NCBI GenBank assembly: GCA_961205875.1
Contig: OY540820.1
Coordinates: 14,508,001-14,572,000, forward strand
Direction of reading: 5' to 3'
DNA: 64,000 bases
Source of the DNA: Sialis fuliginosa
Taxonomy: Eukaryota; Arthropoda; Insecta; Megaloptera; Sialidae
The notes beneath the pieces are model-generated. The model saw only the letters and a program-made list of their open reading frames with translations, did not search any database and was not told the DNA's origin. Shown one piece after another: positions 1 to 12,800 of this stretch. Position 1 is the first letter of the stretch; each line of letters begins with the position of its first letter. The translations under genes and the position numbers were made by a program.

Positions 1-536
1 ATTAAAAAAAATTGACTCACTTTTCGTTTAACTTGACAATTATTATCGCGTGAATTAAAAGGATAGTAATGACTAGTTTAGGAGTCATTGAAAAAATAAT
101 AGGAATATATACTTATAGAAATGAACACTTTTGTAGAAATTTCGAGAGTTAGTATTATTTATGATAGATAGATAGAAGGATGATCCGTTTTAAAGGGGCG
201 CTAAAGAGCTAAAACTAGGCAAAACATTTGTTTTATACCAAGGCATGTGGCATGATAAAATGTATAACCAAACCTTTATATGGCACCTGCAGGGGGCTTC
301 AAAAAAAATTCTAACTCAAAAATAGCGCTTGCAAAGGGCTCCTAACAATAATTTATTTTATCCTCCCTCCCTCCATACATGTTACGTAAAAATTTTACAG
401 GATCTTTTTTATAGAGCATTCAATTTCCTATAATATAGATTTACGTTTGTTGTAAAATTCTCCCTTACAAAAATTTAACTCAATTTACTTTAAAAAATCT
501 ACATTTGTTTTATTTTTTTATAAATTAAGTCTACGT
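1..536. other. AT-rich intergenic DNA, no gene seen
   Basis: No open frame resembling a known protein is visible on either strand. The only local structure is a short CCTCC-rich run near 361-375 and A/T-rich low-complexity tracts. The region ends at the target site duplication of the hAT-type element that follows. Confidence 0.6.
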
Positions 537-1023
537 CAGTGGCGAGGCGTGAAATTTTTAATAAGGGAAGCATATTTTGTCAATCCCTCCCTCCCATTAA
601 TAAAAAAAACTAGTTATGAAACACCTTAAATTCAAGCTTTTTTTAAATTCAGTTTTTATATATTTATATAGTAAATAAATGATGCTACGACTTTTTTTTT
701 TATATTTTAGTCGATATTTGTATGACGAGTTGAAGTTCTCCGCAAGGAATTTCACTAAAAAAATTCGAATTTTTGATTTTGTTAAAAGCATGTTTATTGT
801 ATAGAAAATAATATATAATATAAATACAAAAAAAGAAGACGTAGAGGTATTATAGTTTTATAATTGAGCGTGTAAATTAATATTAAATGCTATTTTTGAT
901 TTTTGGTTAAAATGTTTGGGTTGCGCATAAAAATGACTTAACTGAAAACACAGATTTGTATTAATTTGCCCATAAAGTAAGGGAAGCAATGCTTCCCCTG
1001 CTTCCATGGACGCTTCGCCACTT
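537..1023 (-). mobile_element. hAT-type non-autonomous element, short copy
   Basis: The left end reads cagtggcgaggcg and the right end cgcttcgccactt, so the ends are imperfect inverted repeats. The flanks gtctacgt (529-536) and gtttacgt (1024-1031) match at 7 of 8 bases, which fits an aged 8-bp target site duplication. Sub-terminal sequence matches the longer element at 32344-33382 in reverse orientation. This copy carries only one of the two internal arms present there. CAGTGG-like termini and an 8-bp duplication are typical of hAT elements. No transposase is encoded; the short open frame inside is on repeat sequence. Confidence 0.8.
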
Positions 1024-1554
1024 GTTTACGTTCAAAAATAAATATAATAATTTAAACATGTAAGAAAAATAGTAATTTTATTTATAGCTGTCCGTTAAAA
1101 ATATTTTTTATTTAATAGATTTAATATGTAATCATTATTTTACATAAGTTCCAGGCTACAGTATTATAATAATATATTGTTTATACATATATTGAAGTTG
1201 TTATAACCTTCTTATAACATTTTTAATAAAAGCAATTTGAATCTTCCCACTCTAATGTTGCCACCTTAAATTACTAAAAAATTTATGTGCGATTGTGACG
1301 TTCCGTGTCGTCTCATCGAACTAAAAATATCCTTACGTCAAGCAGCCATTCTGAATAATAGTTACCATGAGGCCAGAAAATCGTATAATTCAATATTGAT
1401 TCGTTGTGAAAAATCATATTTGACATTAAAGTACACATCGTAAGTAGGACAATGTTAATTGTTGTTTGATTATTATTACATACGTTTTATATCTTTCGTG
1501 TAATAAAAAGTAATGCCTTTGTAGGTTGTCTTTTTTCTATCCAATCAATAAAAA
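1024..1554 (+). promoter_or_regulatory. presumed promoter / 5' UTR of the USP16/45 gene
   Basis: This is the stretch upstream of the USP16/45 start codon. It is AT-rich except around 1290-1370, where tgacg and tacgtca motifs (CRE/ATF-like) lie near 1297 and 1334. The start ATG at 1555 follows the A-rich context caataaaaaatg. No TATA box can be assigned with confidence in such AT-rich DNA. The promoter role is inferred from position only. Confidence 0.4.
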
Positions 1555-4500
1555 ATGAAAAAGAAACGTCAGCCAGATGCAGATGTTGACAATGAGTCAA
1601 CAGAATCTTGTGATGAAAACCAAACCAAGTCTTCCTGTAGTCACATCATCAAGGCTGTAGACCTAACTCGGATAAAAAAGATAATGAAAGCAGGTCTTGA
1701 TAAAGAATGTTCAGAATGTGCTAAACGATTGGTGAACATAGACGATGAAAATGATTTTGTATATGATCTCAGTTTATGGCTATGTTTGAAATGTGGGAAT
1801 CAAGGATGCGGTCGTGCCACGAACAAACACGCACTGAAACATTTTGAAACACCTCACTCAGATTCACACGCGTTATGTATAAACACGTCAACGTGGAAGG
1901 TCTGGTGTTATGAATGCAGCGATGACGTCAATGTAGACAGTCGCAAAAAGTTATTGGAAGCAGCTGAATACATTAAAAAACAATGTATGCAACAACCAAA
2001 GAGAAATGTTATCGAGTCATTTCCGCAAGAAACTGTTGAAATGAAAATAACTAATGGTGAACAAAAAAACAAAAAAAATGTTCCAAATTTACCTAAAGTT
2101 AGAGGGCTAAGTAATTTAGGAAATACATGTTTTTTTAATGCAGTGTTACAATGTTTAACTCAAACACCATTCTTGTTGTCAGTCTTAAAGGTATTTATAT
2201 TTAATTTAGATATACTTTTTAACAATACTGACTAATCGTTGTTATTATAGGAAATGTCTGAACCTGGTGAAAAATTCCGTTTACCAGGTGGAACATTGAA
2301 ACTATCTAATGGAAAGACTGAAGAATTACCTTCAATTGAAGGTGAGCTTTCTCACTGGGGACCTTTATCAGAAACATTAGCTAAAACATTAGATGAGCTT
2401 CAAAACTCTGGCCGTTCCGAAGTATTTGTTCCACGTCCATTGCTTCAACAGTTATCTCACAAGATGCCACAGTTTGGTTGCGGGGACCAAGAAGACTCTC
2501 ATGAACTTTTGCGGCATTTATTGGAAGCAGTGCGTACAGAAGATTTGAAACGCTATCAAAGCATTATCTTAACCAAACTTGGATACACCATAAAAACTAA
2601 CCCTGCAGATGTCAATGAGGAAGATAAACAAAAAATCAAATTCTATGGACAGCAAGCTTCTGATATGATATTGAGGCCAGAACAAGTTTTTCGTGGAATC
2701 TTAGTCAGCACTTTACAGTGTCAAGTGTGTCAACATAGCTCAAATAGGGATGAAAATTTTCTTGATTTAAGTTTACCTGTTATGGCTGATAAACCTCAAC
2801 CCCCCATTATAAGACGCATTAAAACAGAAATTGAAGATGAAAATAAACCATCAAAACATCAAATGAAAAAGGAGAAAAAGATGCAAAGAAAAGGCAGGAA
2901 AATGAAACCTAAAGCAAACAACGAAGGTATGTTTATTTTAACTAAAATATTAATTTATGTACAATAAAACTTCATTTCATGACTCTCTGCTAAAATGGAA
3001 GGTTTTAGTTGTACCCATATTCGTTATACAGAATGAATCATAAGAACTAACTTTTCGGGTTGTTATCCACATTGTTGTATTATATTATTTGACATTTCGA
3101 TTCAAGTCTTCTTTAGAAATGTTACTGAAACTGGTGCTATCATCTTGCATTGGTCCTTATATACCTGTATTATCTGTGATCATGCGTGACATTCCGGATG
3201 ACGTAACAATAATTCTATTCCTTTATCATGATTGATGTTTTAAGGATGTCTTGATCTCGTTATAGTTTGGGCCCAGATTTTATAATGAGGTTATTGAGAT
3301 CAACTGACATCCTGACAACTTCAACAATGAGAAAGGGATAGAATTCCATAATATTATATTATGCTAATTTATCATAGGATCAACCATTTATGAGAAATAT
3401 GACAGTAAAGATAGTACTGCAGAATTTGACTTAATACAAAAGTTTTAATTTACAGTTAGCAAAAATTATAAAATAAATATATAATTTTAATTTCCAGTAA
3501 AATAAATACCAATACTTTTCTTAACACTGACGTGGTAACTAATTGTAAGTAAATATAGGCTATATTCCACGGTTATGAACAGGATACTTGTATATATATA
3601 TCTGTATTTTATACTTTTGTATGTGTAAAATTGATTCTCAGGTAGATTCATTGCTTATTTATATTTATAGGAGAATCAATAACAGAAGAAAATACTCAAG
3701 TTGGTACAGAAAGTGAACAGTCTGATGCTGATGTCGAAGACAATGTTGAAGAAGGTGTAAAAGAACGACCTACCGAAGATAAAAATGTTATTGAATCAGG
3801 TTACAACAGTGATGAAAAGAAAGATCTTCCTGAATTCGAAAAGAATGAAGATATTGTTACTCAAAACAACACTAAAAATCTATCTGAATCTCAATCAGAT
3901 GTGAATTTGATACTTTCTGATATTAAATCTGAAAAAAATACAAATCGAACAGAAGAATTTGACTCAGCTCACTGTGTAGATGAAAATCCCAATACTGAAA
4001 ATACTGATAAATCTAAATCTAATCAATGCCTGTTATCAATAAATGTAACTTCGGTAGATTCACAAGAACACACTAGTTCTGTGAGTCCAAACGTAAGTGC
4101 AAGTCCTTTATCCAGTGAAGCAATTGATTTATCTAGCCCTCAGCAAAATGAAAATAAAAGCCTGAGTGAATATGAACGTAGTTCGTGTTTACCTCATAAC
4201 CGTAACAGCCCAAGTGAAGAAGTCGCATCGAAAAAATCTGTACTGGATATAAATGAACTGTCACGAATTACAATCGAAAAGAAATTAGGAGGTGGATCTC
4301 CAGATGGAGAGAACACAGAGAGTAATTCTGTTATTGCATTAGGTTGGAAAATTGATAACGATGATTCTATGCCAGAATTAATCGAACCTTCATTAGGATA
4401 TTTCAACAAATTTGTACCTCCAGCGCCCAAGCTACCGGAATACCCGATTTCTTCTAACCCAGTCACTAATTACAGCTGGAGTTCTTCAACTGTTGGATCC

Positions 4501-5142
4501 AGATACCAGGCTGATGAAGGAGAGTGCAGTATACAATCGTGTTTAAACCAGTTCACTGCTTTAGAGCTCATGACCGGAAATAATAAAGTATGCTGTGAAA
4601 GCTGCACAGAACGCAGTAATGGCAAGAATGGAAAAAGTGTTTACACAGACTCCTCAAAACAATTGTTAATATCCAGTCCACCTGCAATTTTGATTTTGCA
4701 TTTGAAGAGGTTTCAAGTGTCACGCAGTTTTTATCGCAAAATGTCGAAGCATGTTAATTTTCCTCTAGTATTAGATATAGCACCATTCTGTAGCAATAAA
4801 TGCAAAGATCTTCCATCTATTAACAACCGTCAGAACAAATTGCTGTACTCGCTTTACGGTGTAGTAGAACATACAGGAACTTTGCATGGAGGTCATTACG
4901 TTGCTTATGTTAAGGTTAGAGCTCCGCTGTCACAGGATAATTACAGATGGCAGTTCTTGCCCAAGACGGGAAAAGCTGTACAAGAAACAAAAGATGAGTG
5001 CGATGGTGCTGCAGGGATTTCAGAGCCTGAACCGCCTGTAGGTAAATGGTATTATATAAGTGATTCACATTTCTCTGAAGTTCCCGAAAGTAAGGTGCTC
5101 AAAACTGAAGCTTATTTATTGTTCTATGAACGAATATTGTAA
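1555..5142 (+). CDS. USP16/45: ubiquitin carboxyl-terminal hydrolase USP16/USP45 type
   Basis: This is a ubiquitin-specific protease of the USP16/USP45 group. Three exons (1555-2190, 2251-2926, 3671-5142) join in phase to 927 aa. Residues about 28-140 form a Zn-finger UBP domain with the Cys/His spacing of the family (CSHI, CSEC, CLKCG, CYEC), which binds the free C-terminus of ubiquitin. The catalytic domain starts near residue 183 with GLSNLGNTCFFNAVLQCL, giving nucleophile Cys192. The His box is near EHTGTLHGGHYVAYVK (His846), and Asp902 lies in YYISDSHF. As in USP16/45, the catalytic domain is split by a long charged Ser/Glu/Asn-rich insert (about 400-700). Human homologues are about 820 aa, so this insert is somewhat long. 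Known family roles are H2A deubiquitination and DNA repair; which applies here is not shown by sequence. A poly(A) signal aataaa lies near 5333. Confidence 0.93.
2927..3670. repeat. USP16/45 intron 2 holding a fold-back repeat (3211-3346)
   Basis: This 744-base intron separates the two halves of the USP catalytic domain. It holds an imperfect inverted repeat: the arm starting aattctattcctttatcat near 3211 pairs with the arm ending gagaaagggatagaatt near 3345, over about 50 bases each. This looks like a small fold-back MITE. The rest is plain AT-rich intron. Confidence 0.65.
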
Positions 5143-7209
5143 AAAGAAATATATATATTTCTTTTTTTAACCCTTTATCAGTACAATTTGTGAAATTTAA
5201 TATTATTTATTACAGAAACCTATTAAAATTAAGTTTTGCATGCTTACCATATCAATAGAAATATGTATATTCAAAATGAATATTTTTTTTAAATCTTGTC
5301 AATAATAGTTCTTTATGATTAAATCATGTCACAATAAAATTATTTAACTGTAAAGGGTTAAAAATATTATAATATTTGCTACTTATAATTTTTTTAAACA
5401 AGATTTGTTGTTAGAATTACTTAATTAATGGCATGTATTATAATAAGTAATTTAAATAATTTACAAGGGTATTTTTTATTGATTTTAAATTGCAGAATTT
5501 TGAGACTTGTATTTGTAAATTGCATTTAGTTTTGCATTATGTTCATTTAATATAAATATTTAATTTTAGATTACATTGTTTTCTTTTTATAATTTTAGTT
5601 AGCAAAATTTTATTTTTAATAAGATTAATTTGTAATATATATTATTTTTTGTTTTGTTAGCTAATTTAACTAACTATTAAGATGTAATTGTCGAATATTA
5701 TTTCAACTTTGTTTAAAAAGTAAACATTTTAAACTAAAATATCTAAAATGATCTATTTTTTTTGTTAATGTATACATTTATTGGGTTTATTATTCTTTAT
5801 AAAAGGATCTGCTCTAAAGTAGACATTCCATACTGTAAACCACGCTGGTACAATTAATTCTATTATAAACACAGAACATATAATAATAATTATAAATGAC
5901 AGCAGTACAAATATAAAGGGGCTTTGAGGAATAGAGATTCACACTATGAAACGTACTGCACTCAACCAGGTTCACAGTATGGAAAGTGTTGTAGTGTGAA
6001 AAATTTCATATTTTATTTAAAATGTTTTATTTTTAATATAAAGTAAATATTAAAAAATTCACAGTAACATCAAATGTAAATAGTTAAAAATTATGTATTA
6101 AAATATTATCATTGCAAAGATGTAGATTAAAATAACATTTTTGAAATGTATTTAATAATTACACTTTTTGTACTAATATTTAGATGGATGTAGTAAAAAA
6201 GGTGTAAATGATTATTATATTTGGTACAATTTTTGTGAATTTTTCCGTACATGTCAAAATATGATTACATTTTTTTTACACAATGGACAATTATATTAAA
6301 ATTTTAATGAAACAAAATATTCAGTGTACATTTAATACACAAAAAAAAATATTTTGTAATATAAATGTAATCATGTTTTATGCAGTCACGAAATGGATTG
6401 CCTAAAATGAAATATTTAATAAAACATTGTATATTTTCCAATTAATGTAAAACATTTCTTAATTTAAGTTCTATTTAAGATAAAGTAAATATTGTTTCCT
6501 ACGAGGCAGTGCTTATGAAACTGCTTCGTAAGAGATGATATGTGAAATTATTAGCTGAAATAGTTACTTGAAATATAGCGTATTATAAATAAATGGTTTG
6601 TTTAGAATTAAGTACCTCTAAAATTTTATTATATCTTCGTTTCACATATTTATTGTGACTAACATTGGAAAATAATACAACTTTTAAAATCGTTATTGCA
6701 GTTTTTTTTGTTTTTTTTCAATTTATATGCACTAATTTAGTATAATTTGATTTTGTGTTTATTTACATTTTTATCATGACTATATTTTTATGCACATATG
6801 AAATAATGTGATGTATCAGTGTTTTGGTTTTAAATAAATTATAGTATTTGAGATATAAATAATAATAAATATTATAATTAATTTATTTAAATTTTATGTT
6901 TTTATCATTTTTTCAGGATTTATGTATGTACATACATAATATGAGAAGAAAAGCAATAAAATCAAACGAAAATAATTTGTAATGAATTTAATTTAAATTT
7001 ATACAATTTTATCTATGGTATCAGAGCTCAGTGGATTAAACTATATTTTATATTCTGTGGATAAAACTATATATTGTTCAGTGGCTATAGAAATGTCACA
7101 TTTAAATTATCTGTTAGTGAATATTGTTCTGTGGTGATAATTTGCCATATTTATTGTATTAATAATTTTACTGATTTTACTACTTTGATGGATAGCAAGT
7201 ATAAATAAA
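5143..7209. other. USP16/45 3' UTR and AT-rich intergenic DNA
   Basis: No coding frame is supported. Candidate poly(A) signals for the upstream gene include aataaa near 5333 and several later ones. A small imperfect inverted repeat is present: ccatactgtaaacc near 5827 pairs with ggttcacagtatgg near 5968, possibly an old MITE of about 160 bases. The last few hundred bases are presumed to hold the RMI1 promoter and 5' UTR, but no specific element can be named. Confidence 0.5.
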
Positions 7210-9040
7210 ATGTCAATCGAAGTAGAAAATGTAAAAAGTTTTTTAAGATCTCGTCATATGCATATTTGTGATCAATGGGCAGAGCAATTTGTTGCATGGT
7301 TTAAATCAGAATCTACAAGTTCTTATACTCAAAATGTAATAAATGAAACTGTGTATGAGCAATGGCTACAGATGAATCTTCGTGACATGGAAATTGGGAG
7401 CTTGCCAGAAAACATAAGTTCTTACAAGAAAATTGAACTACCTGGTAAATATGCTTTGCAAATAGAATTTATAAAAGACTCTAGTCAGTCTGCTTATATG
7501 CAGCTTCAAGAGCTAAGAAAAGTCAGTAGAGTTAATATAGAAGCAACTATAGAGAAAGATGACTACTCTAAACCGAAAAGTAACCGCGTCATATCTTTAC
7601 ATATGTGCGACGGATTACAAAATGTAATCGGAATGGAATATAAACCGATAAATAAAATCAATACCAATATAAAGCCAGGAACGAAAGTTGTTATAATAGG
7701 CCCTGTCGAATGTCGTAATGGTGTCATTTTACTTCAAGATCATAATATAAATATTCTTGGAGGAGAAATAGAAGATTTATTGATTAAAAATGCATATGAA
7801 AATGTATTATTAAGAACTCTTGGTTTACCTGAAATAAATAACCCGACAACTGAAAATCATGAAATCAATGATATTGAAACTCTTTTTGAAGATGATGCTG
7901 ATTTTGATTTAGATCAAATTGATGCTGTGACACAACAGAGTATTTTAAACGTGCAACACAAAAATAAATGTAAAGAAAATGTGATTAATGATAATATTGG
8001 CTTTTTAAATCAAAATGAAAATATTTTAGTTACTAAACAATCATGCAATAATAGTATTGATCAAAATGATTACGCCACAAATCAAAATACTAATGCTGAT
8101 AATATTTTTCTACCAAATCAAGATGAACATGAAGATATGTTTAGTTATGAAGAAGAATTAGAAATTCACGAAAGAGAAATGGAAAGTATAGATAAACAAA
8201 AAGCTGTACCTAATGTAAAAAATAATCATTTAAGTAATAAAATTAATAATCCTATTGATAAAAGTGAGCAAGTCTCTGTACATAATGTAAATAAGAAGAA
8301 TAAGTTACGACAAAGTACTTTAAATTTATTTATGAATAATGAAAAACAATTAACTGATCCAAGTCCAAGTAATTCAAAAAATGAAGATACGACCGATACG
8401 TTAAAAAGAAAACGAGAACAGTCATCAGATTTAGATGATTTTTATTTATCAGATGATATTTTTGATACTGAAATAGACAAAATAGAATGTGATATTTCTT
8501 TAGCTACTACAAAACAACCTACAGTTGTTCCCCCGGAACCATGGATTTATATTGATCAAATATTAAAAAAACGGAATGAATTAAAACCAGGGAGTTACAT
8601 AATTAAAGCAAAAGTTAAAGATTTAGTTAAGAAATTAGAATTTTTAAACAAACAGTGGTCATTAAAATGTATCTTAACTGATGGAACAGGAGAGTTAACA
8701 GTTGACATAGCAAATAAAATTCTTGAAGAAATAATTGGATATACTTCAGCACAAATAATATTAATGAAAAAACTAACCAAAACAAATCATTTTCATAAAG
8801 ATCAATTATTGCAGGTATATATTTAAAAAAAAAAAAACAATTAAATTATTAAATTTATTAATTTGTTTGAACTTTTAGGCATTAATGAAGGCAAAAGATA
8901 AAATATTGTCATTAAACTGCTTACTAGAAATAGAAATTCAAGATTCTGTAACTGATCCAATTATTACCAACTATAAAAATGTTAGTGAATCTCATTTATT
9001 TGCATTAAAAAATCGTGTAAATTACTTAGAAGATACGTAG
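7210..9040 (+). CDS. RMI1: RecQ-mediated genome instability protein 1 (RMI1)
   Basis: RMI1 is the OB-fold subunit that stabilises the BLM helicase-topoisomerase III alpha complex, which dissolves double Holliday junctions. Exons 7210-8814 and 8879-9040 join in phase 0 across a 64-base intron to 588 aa. Residues 1-65 match the N-terminal helical region (VKSFLRSRH, YEQWLQMNLRDME). Residues about 66-205 match the first OB fold and its insert, including YALQIE, QSAYMQLQELRK, MEYKPI and PGTKVVIIG. Residues about 210-440 are Asn/Asp-rich and probably disordered. Residues about 445-588 (PEPWIYIDQIL, LTDGTGELTVDIA) match the C-terminal OB fold that binds RMI2 in vertebrates. The start is the first ATG before the conserved N-terminus. 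Human RMI1 is about 625 aa, so this looks full length. Confidence 0.92.
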
Positions 9041-9851
9041 AACACATGTAGAGTAAATGAAATTTTCAGTAAAATCTAATATAAGATGGCCACTTGCTTT
9101 TTTCGTTTCTGTGCGGGTACTTTTTAGTTACAATGTATTTTAATGTTTTTTAACGTTTGTTTAGATTTAGAATATTTCAAACCAAAGAGGAACACAAGCC
9201 TATACCAGCCTGTACGATGGTTAACCAAATATTCAAAATAAATTTAATTGAAATTAATTTATTTTACGATAATTATTTATACTCACATCACTTTTGCAGC
9301 TACTGTAAATTCTAGTTTTGCACAAGCTTTGTATCTAATGTTATAATTTGTACATAGCATAAACACAGTACTGTTATAAACTTGCCATAAGATTCTACAA
9401 AAAACAAGTGGTCATCTCATACTGGAATTTTACCAAATTTTATTATTTAAGTGTGAATATATAATATAAATAATTTCAATATGTACATATTTATTTCATA
9501 AATAAATACTTTGATAAAAAATATGTTTATATTTGTAATAAACTTTTTTATACCATTTATTTTCAGTTTTGATTTTTTTTTCAAATATAATTGTAAGTAT
9601 GCGTCTTTTGTCGCTTTTCTTCCCTTATTTAATTCAAATTCATCAGCTTTGAGTTGCGCAAATAAAAAGCGCGCTCAATGAGACATCTGTGCGCGGTTCC
9701 GTAAACTTGTCGGAACAGGCAGTTGACAAAAGATATTTCCTAGAGAGAATATTGCATCTCCATGAAACCGTGTTGTCGAAATAAGGCCTTCATTCCCACG
9801 GAGTGACAGTTCTGGCCTGCGGGACACAGTGTTTAGTTTAGTGTGTGAATT
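9041..9851. other. RMI1-macoilin intergenic region
   Basis: Same-strand spacer. An aataaa signal near 9236 could end RMI1 transcripts. From about 9600 the base composition becomes less AT-rich (gcgcgctc, gtgcgcggttccg), which suggests the promoter and 5' UTR of macoilin. No repeat or other gene is recognised. Confidence 0.45.
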
Positions 9852-12800
9852 ATGAAGAGACGTAATGTCGATTGTGCAAAAATTAGACGCCCTGTTAAGC
9901 GGAACAAAATCACAGAAGGGATATTTGGAAGGTAGTTGATTACACTCTTAGAATGTGCATAATGAACGGATGCTGGACCTATATAGTCACAGTCTCATAG
10001 AGAAATATCGTTCCATATGCTTATCAAAATGGCTGGTCAACTAGAGTAAACAAAAAATGTCAAAATACGAAAGATTTCGTACATTTACAATAAATTGTTT
10101 TGTCAGATTTTAATTCCAATACATTCATTTTAATTTTTATGGGCATTTTTATTTAAGGAATAACCATCTGTCATTGTTGTCATTTAGGTTATAGAGAAAA
10201 ATCGAACTTTGAAAATTTCATTCATTAATTTGAGAAACTGGGCCAAATGCCAAATATATATTAAGATATTTTTTATAACATATTTATATGCAAATGTTTT
10301 AATTTGTGTTTACATTAAAAATAATGCAAAATTGTTATATCAAAAATGTTTGCTCCATTAAACTGTCAAGGGCATTCTAACATAAATGTTTATCTCTTTT
10401 ACCTTCAAAATTTGTATAATAAACAAATACGTAACTTTGATTAGTATATTATTAATACTGACATATTTGAAGGTAGAAAATCCATTGGCTCAAAAAAACT
10501 ATTGCATATAAGCATTTGACAATTGATTTATTGTTTTGTATTAAAATAAATATATTATGTTCAATAAATTAAATTAAATATATTTATCAGCTATTGTTAT
10601 TATAGTACCTATTGAATACTTATTATTTTATTATGAACATATTTATATACTAATTACTGTAATTTATAATTGAGATTCATATTTACATATGAATTGAAAT
10701 TAAATTGTATACCGATTTGTATTAATTTATAATTAATTAATTAATTTACATTCAATTAATTTATGTATCTGTATTCATTTGATAAATACATTAAAATAAA
10801 TGATAATTTACTAATACAGAAAAAAAAAACAGAAATCATACTTTTGTAGTTATCATGTTACGACTATCGATATTATTAATTTTGGGTAGTGTTTTTTAAA
10901 TTTTAACAGATGGAAAATTAAAATATTTTAAAATTTAACATCTATCTATATTTACAAATCTAATATTATATTATTGTTATTGACAGCTCACTCTTGTACC
11001 TGAAGTTCCTGCTATTATGGGTGTTTGTGATGGGTGCCGACTATATGCTTGAGTTCCGCTTTGAGTTCCTGTGGCCTTTCTGGCTGCTGCTGCGTTCAGT
11101 TTACGACTCATTCAAGTACCAGGGGCTGGCGTTCTCTGTATTCTTTGTCTGCATTGCACTCACTTCAGACATGATCTGTTTCTTTTTCATCCCTGTCAAC
11201 TGGCTATTCTTTGCAGCCAGTACCTATGTCTGGGTGCAATATGTATGGCACACAGGTAAATTTTATATTGTTTTTTGTCGGTGAAGTGCTAACTTTTGTA
11301 GAATACTATATTTTATTTATTTTATTTTATTATTTATTTTATATATTTTTATATTCAAGCAAAGCATAAAAATATTTGTATTTTACTAAATTCTTAACAG
11401 ATATTGCCACTTTATTCTTATATTACAAATTTAAATATACTCAATAAAGATAAAAGAATCTTGATTATCTGTGTTACTTTATTACAATTGAGTTGTTCAG
11501 AAGACAAAGCGACAAACAAAAACTGAAGTTTCTCTAATCAGTTTTTAATGAGATACTTTGAAATTTTTTTAAAAGTACATTTGGTCTATTTGATGTTATA
11601 AAAAGTTCTAATTATTTCATATTATTAGCTAAAAATATATATAATAACTATGTTATTTGTTTTTCAGACAAAGGCATTTGCCTACCTACAATTGTACTCT
11701 GGATATTATTTGTGTATCTGGAGGCAGCTGTTAGACTCCGAGAGATGCGTAATCTTCCGTTTCATTTAGATCTCTGTAGACCGTTTGCTGCACATTGGTA
11801 TGTATTGATTAATACTTATAGTACAAATATATAATTCTGCAAAAAAGAGTGAATTCTAAGAAAATCTTATGTATTTTATTAATTTTGTTTCAGCATCGGT
11901 TACCCAGTTGTAACGTTAGGTTTTGGCTTCAAGTCATACGTGGGGTACCGCATGCGACAGAGAAAGCAGCGAGACGTAGCTAAAGAGAATGAGTTCTATA
12001 CGCAGCTGTTGCAGCAGGCGTTGCCGGTCGACGAAGTGTCGACACAGCTTGCTTCCACGGTGGCTGATCCGACTGTGTCGCTTGTAGCGACAGAAAAAAC
12101 ACAGACATCCACGGCAGCACAGATACACACGCACACGTCGCGACACGAGAAGAGTCGAGAGAAAAATAAATCGGATGCGGTTACGAACTCTGTGCCGAAT
12201 GGGCCAAGTAATGCGACGGTATTACATAACGGCACATTACATAACGGTATGTGTATTATGTACTTCAGGTGGACAAGTGATTTTTCGATATTTGTTCTGG
12301 TTCATGGAAGATTAAAAATAAAACCCTAAAACCAATTAGAGAAACATATTTTGACATGATGTGTACTGAAATAATTTGATAAATGGTTGATTGTATTAAG
12401 TTTTATTATTTTATTTATGCTATGGTTCTTAATAGTTTATTGTTTATTTCAGGTGCAGTACACAATGGTGTAGTTCATAATGGTGTATTGTGTAACGCAC
12501 CATCTAAAAACAGTCACAGAAAATCTGTTGATAAAGCGAATAACGATCATAAACATCAACATTTGCATGAAAATCACACAAGTTCTGAAAAGAACAGCGA
12601 CACTAAGAAATATTCACTAACAAATGGATCTGTTATAGGAAACCATACAGATAGTAAGTACATATTTTTTTTCATTACTTCTGGATATAATCCATGCCTT
12701 ATGTTTAGTAGAAACAAATTTTTGTTTTGTATTTTTTAGGTGAATATATAGAAAAGTCACATCATGAAACAGATGATACACCTTCAGAGTTACCTGAAAA

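Noticed and set aside
11934..12235. Minus-strand frames opposite macoilin exon 4
   Set aside because: Antisense shadows of a conserved, correctly spliced exon.
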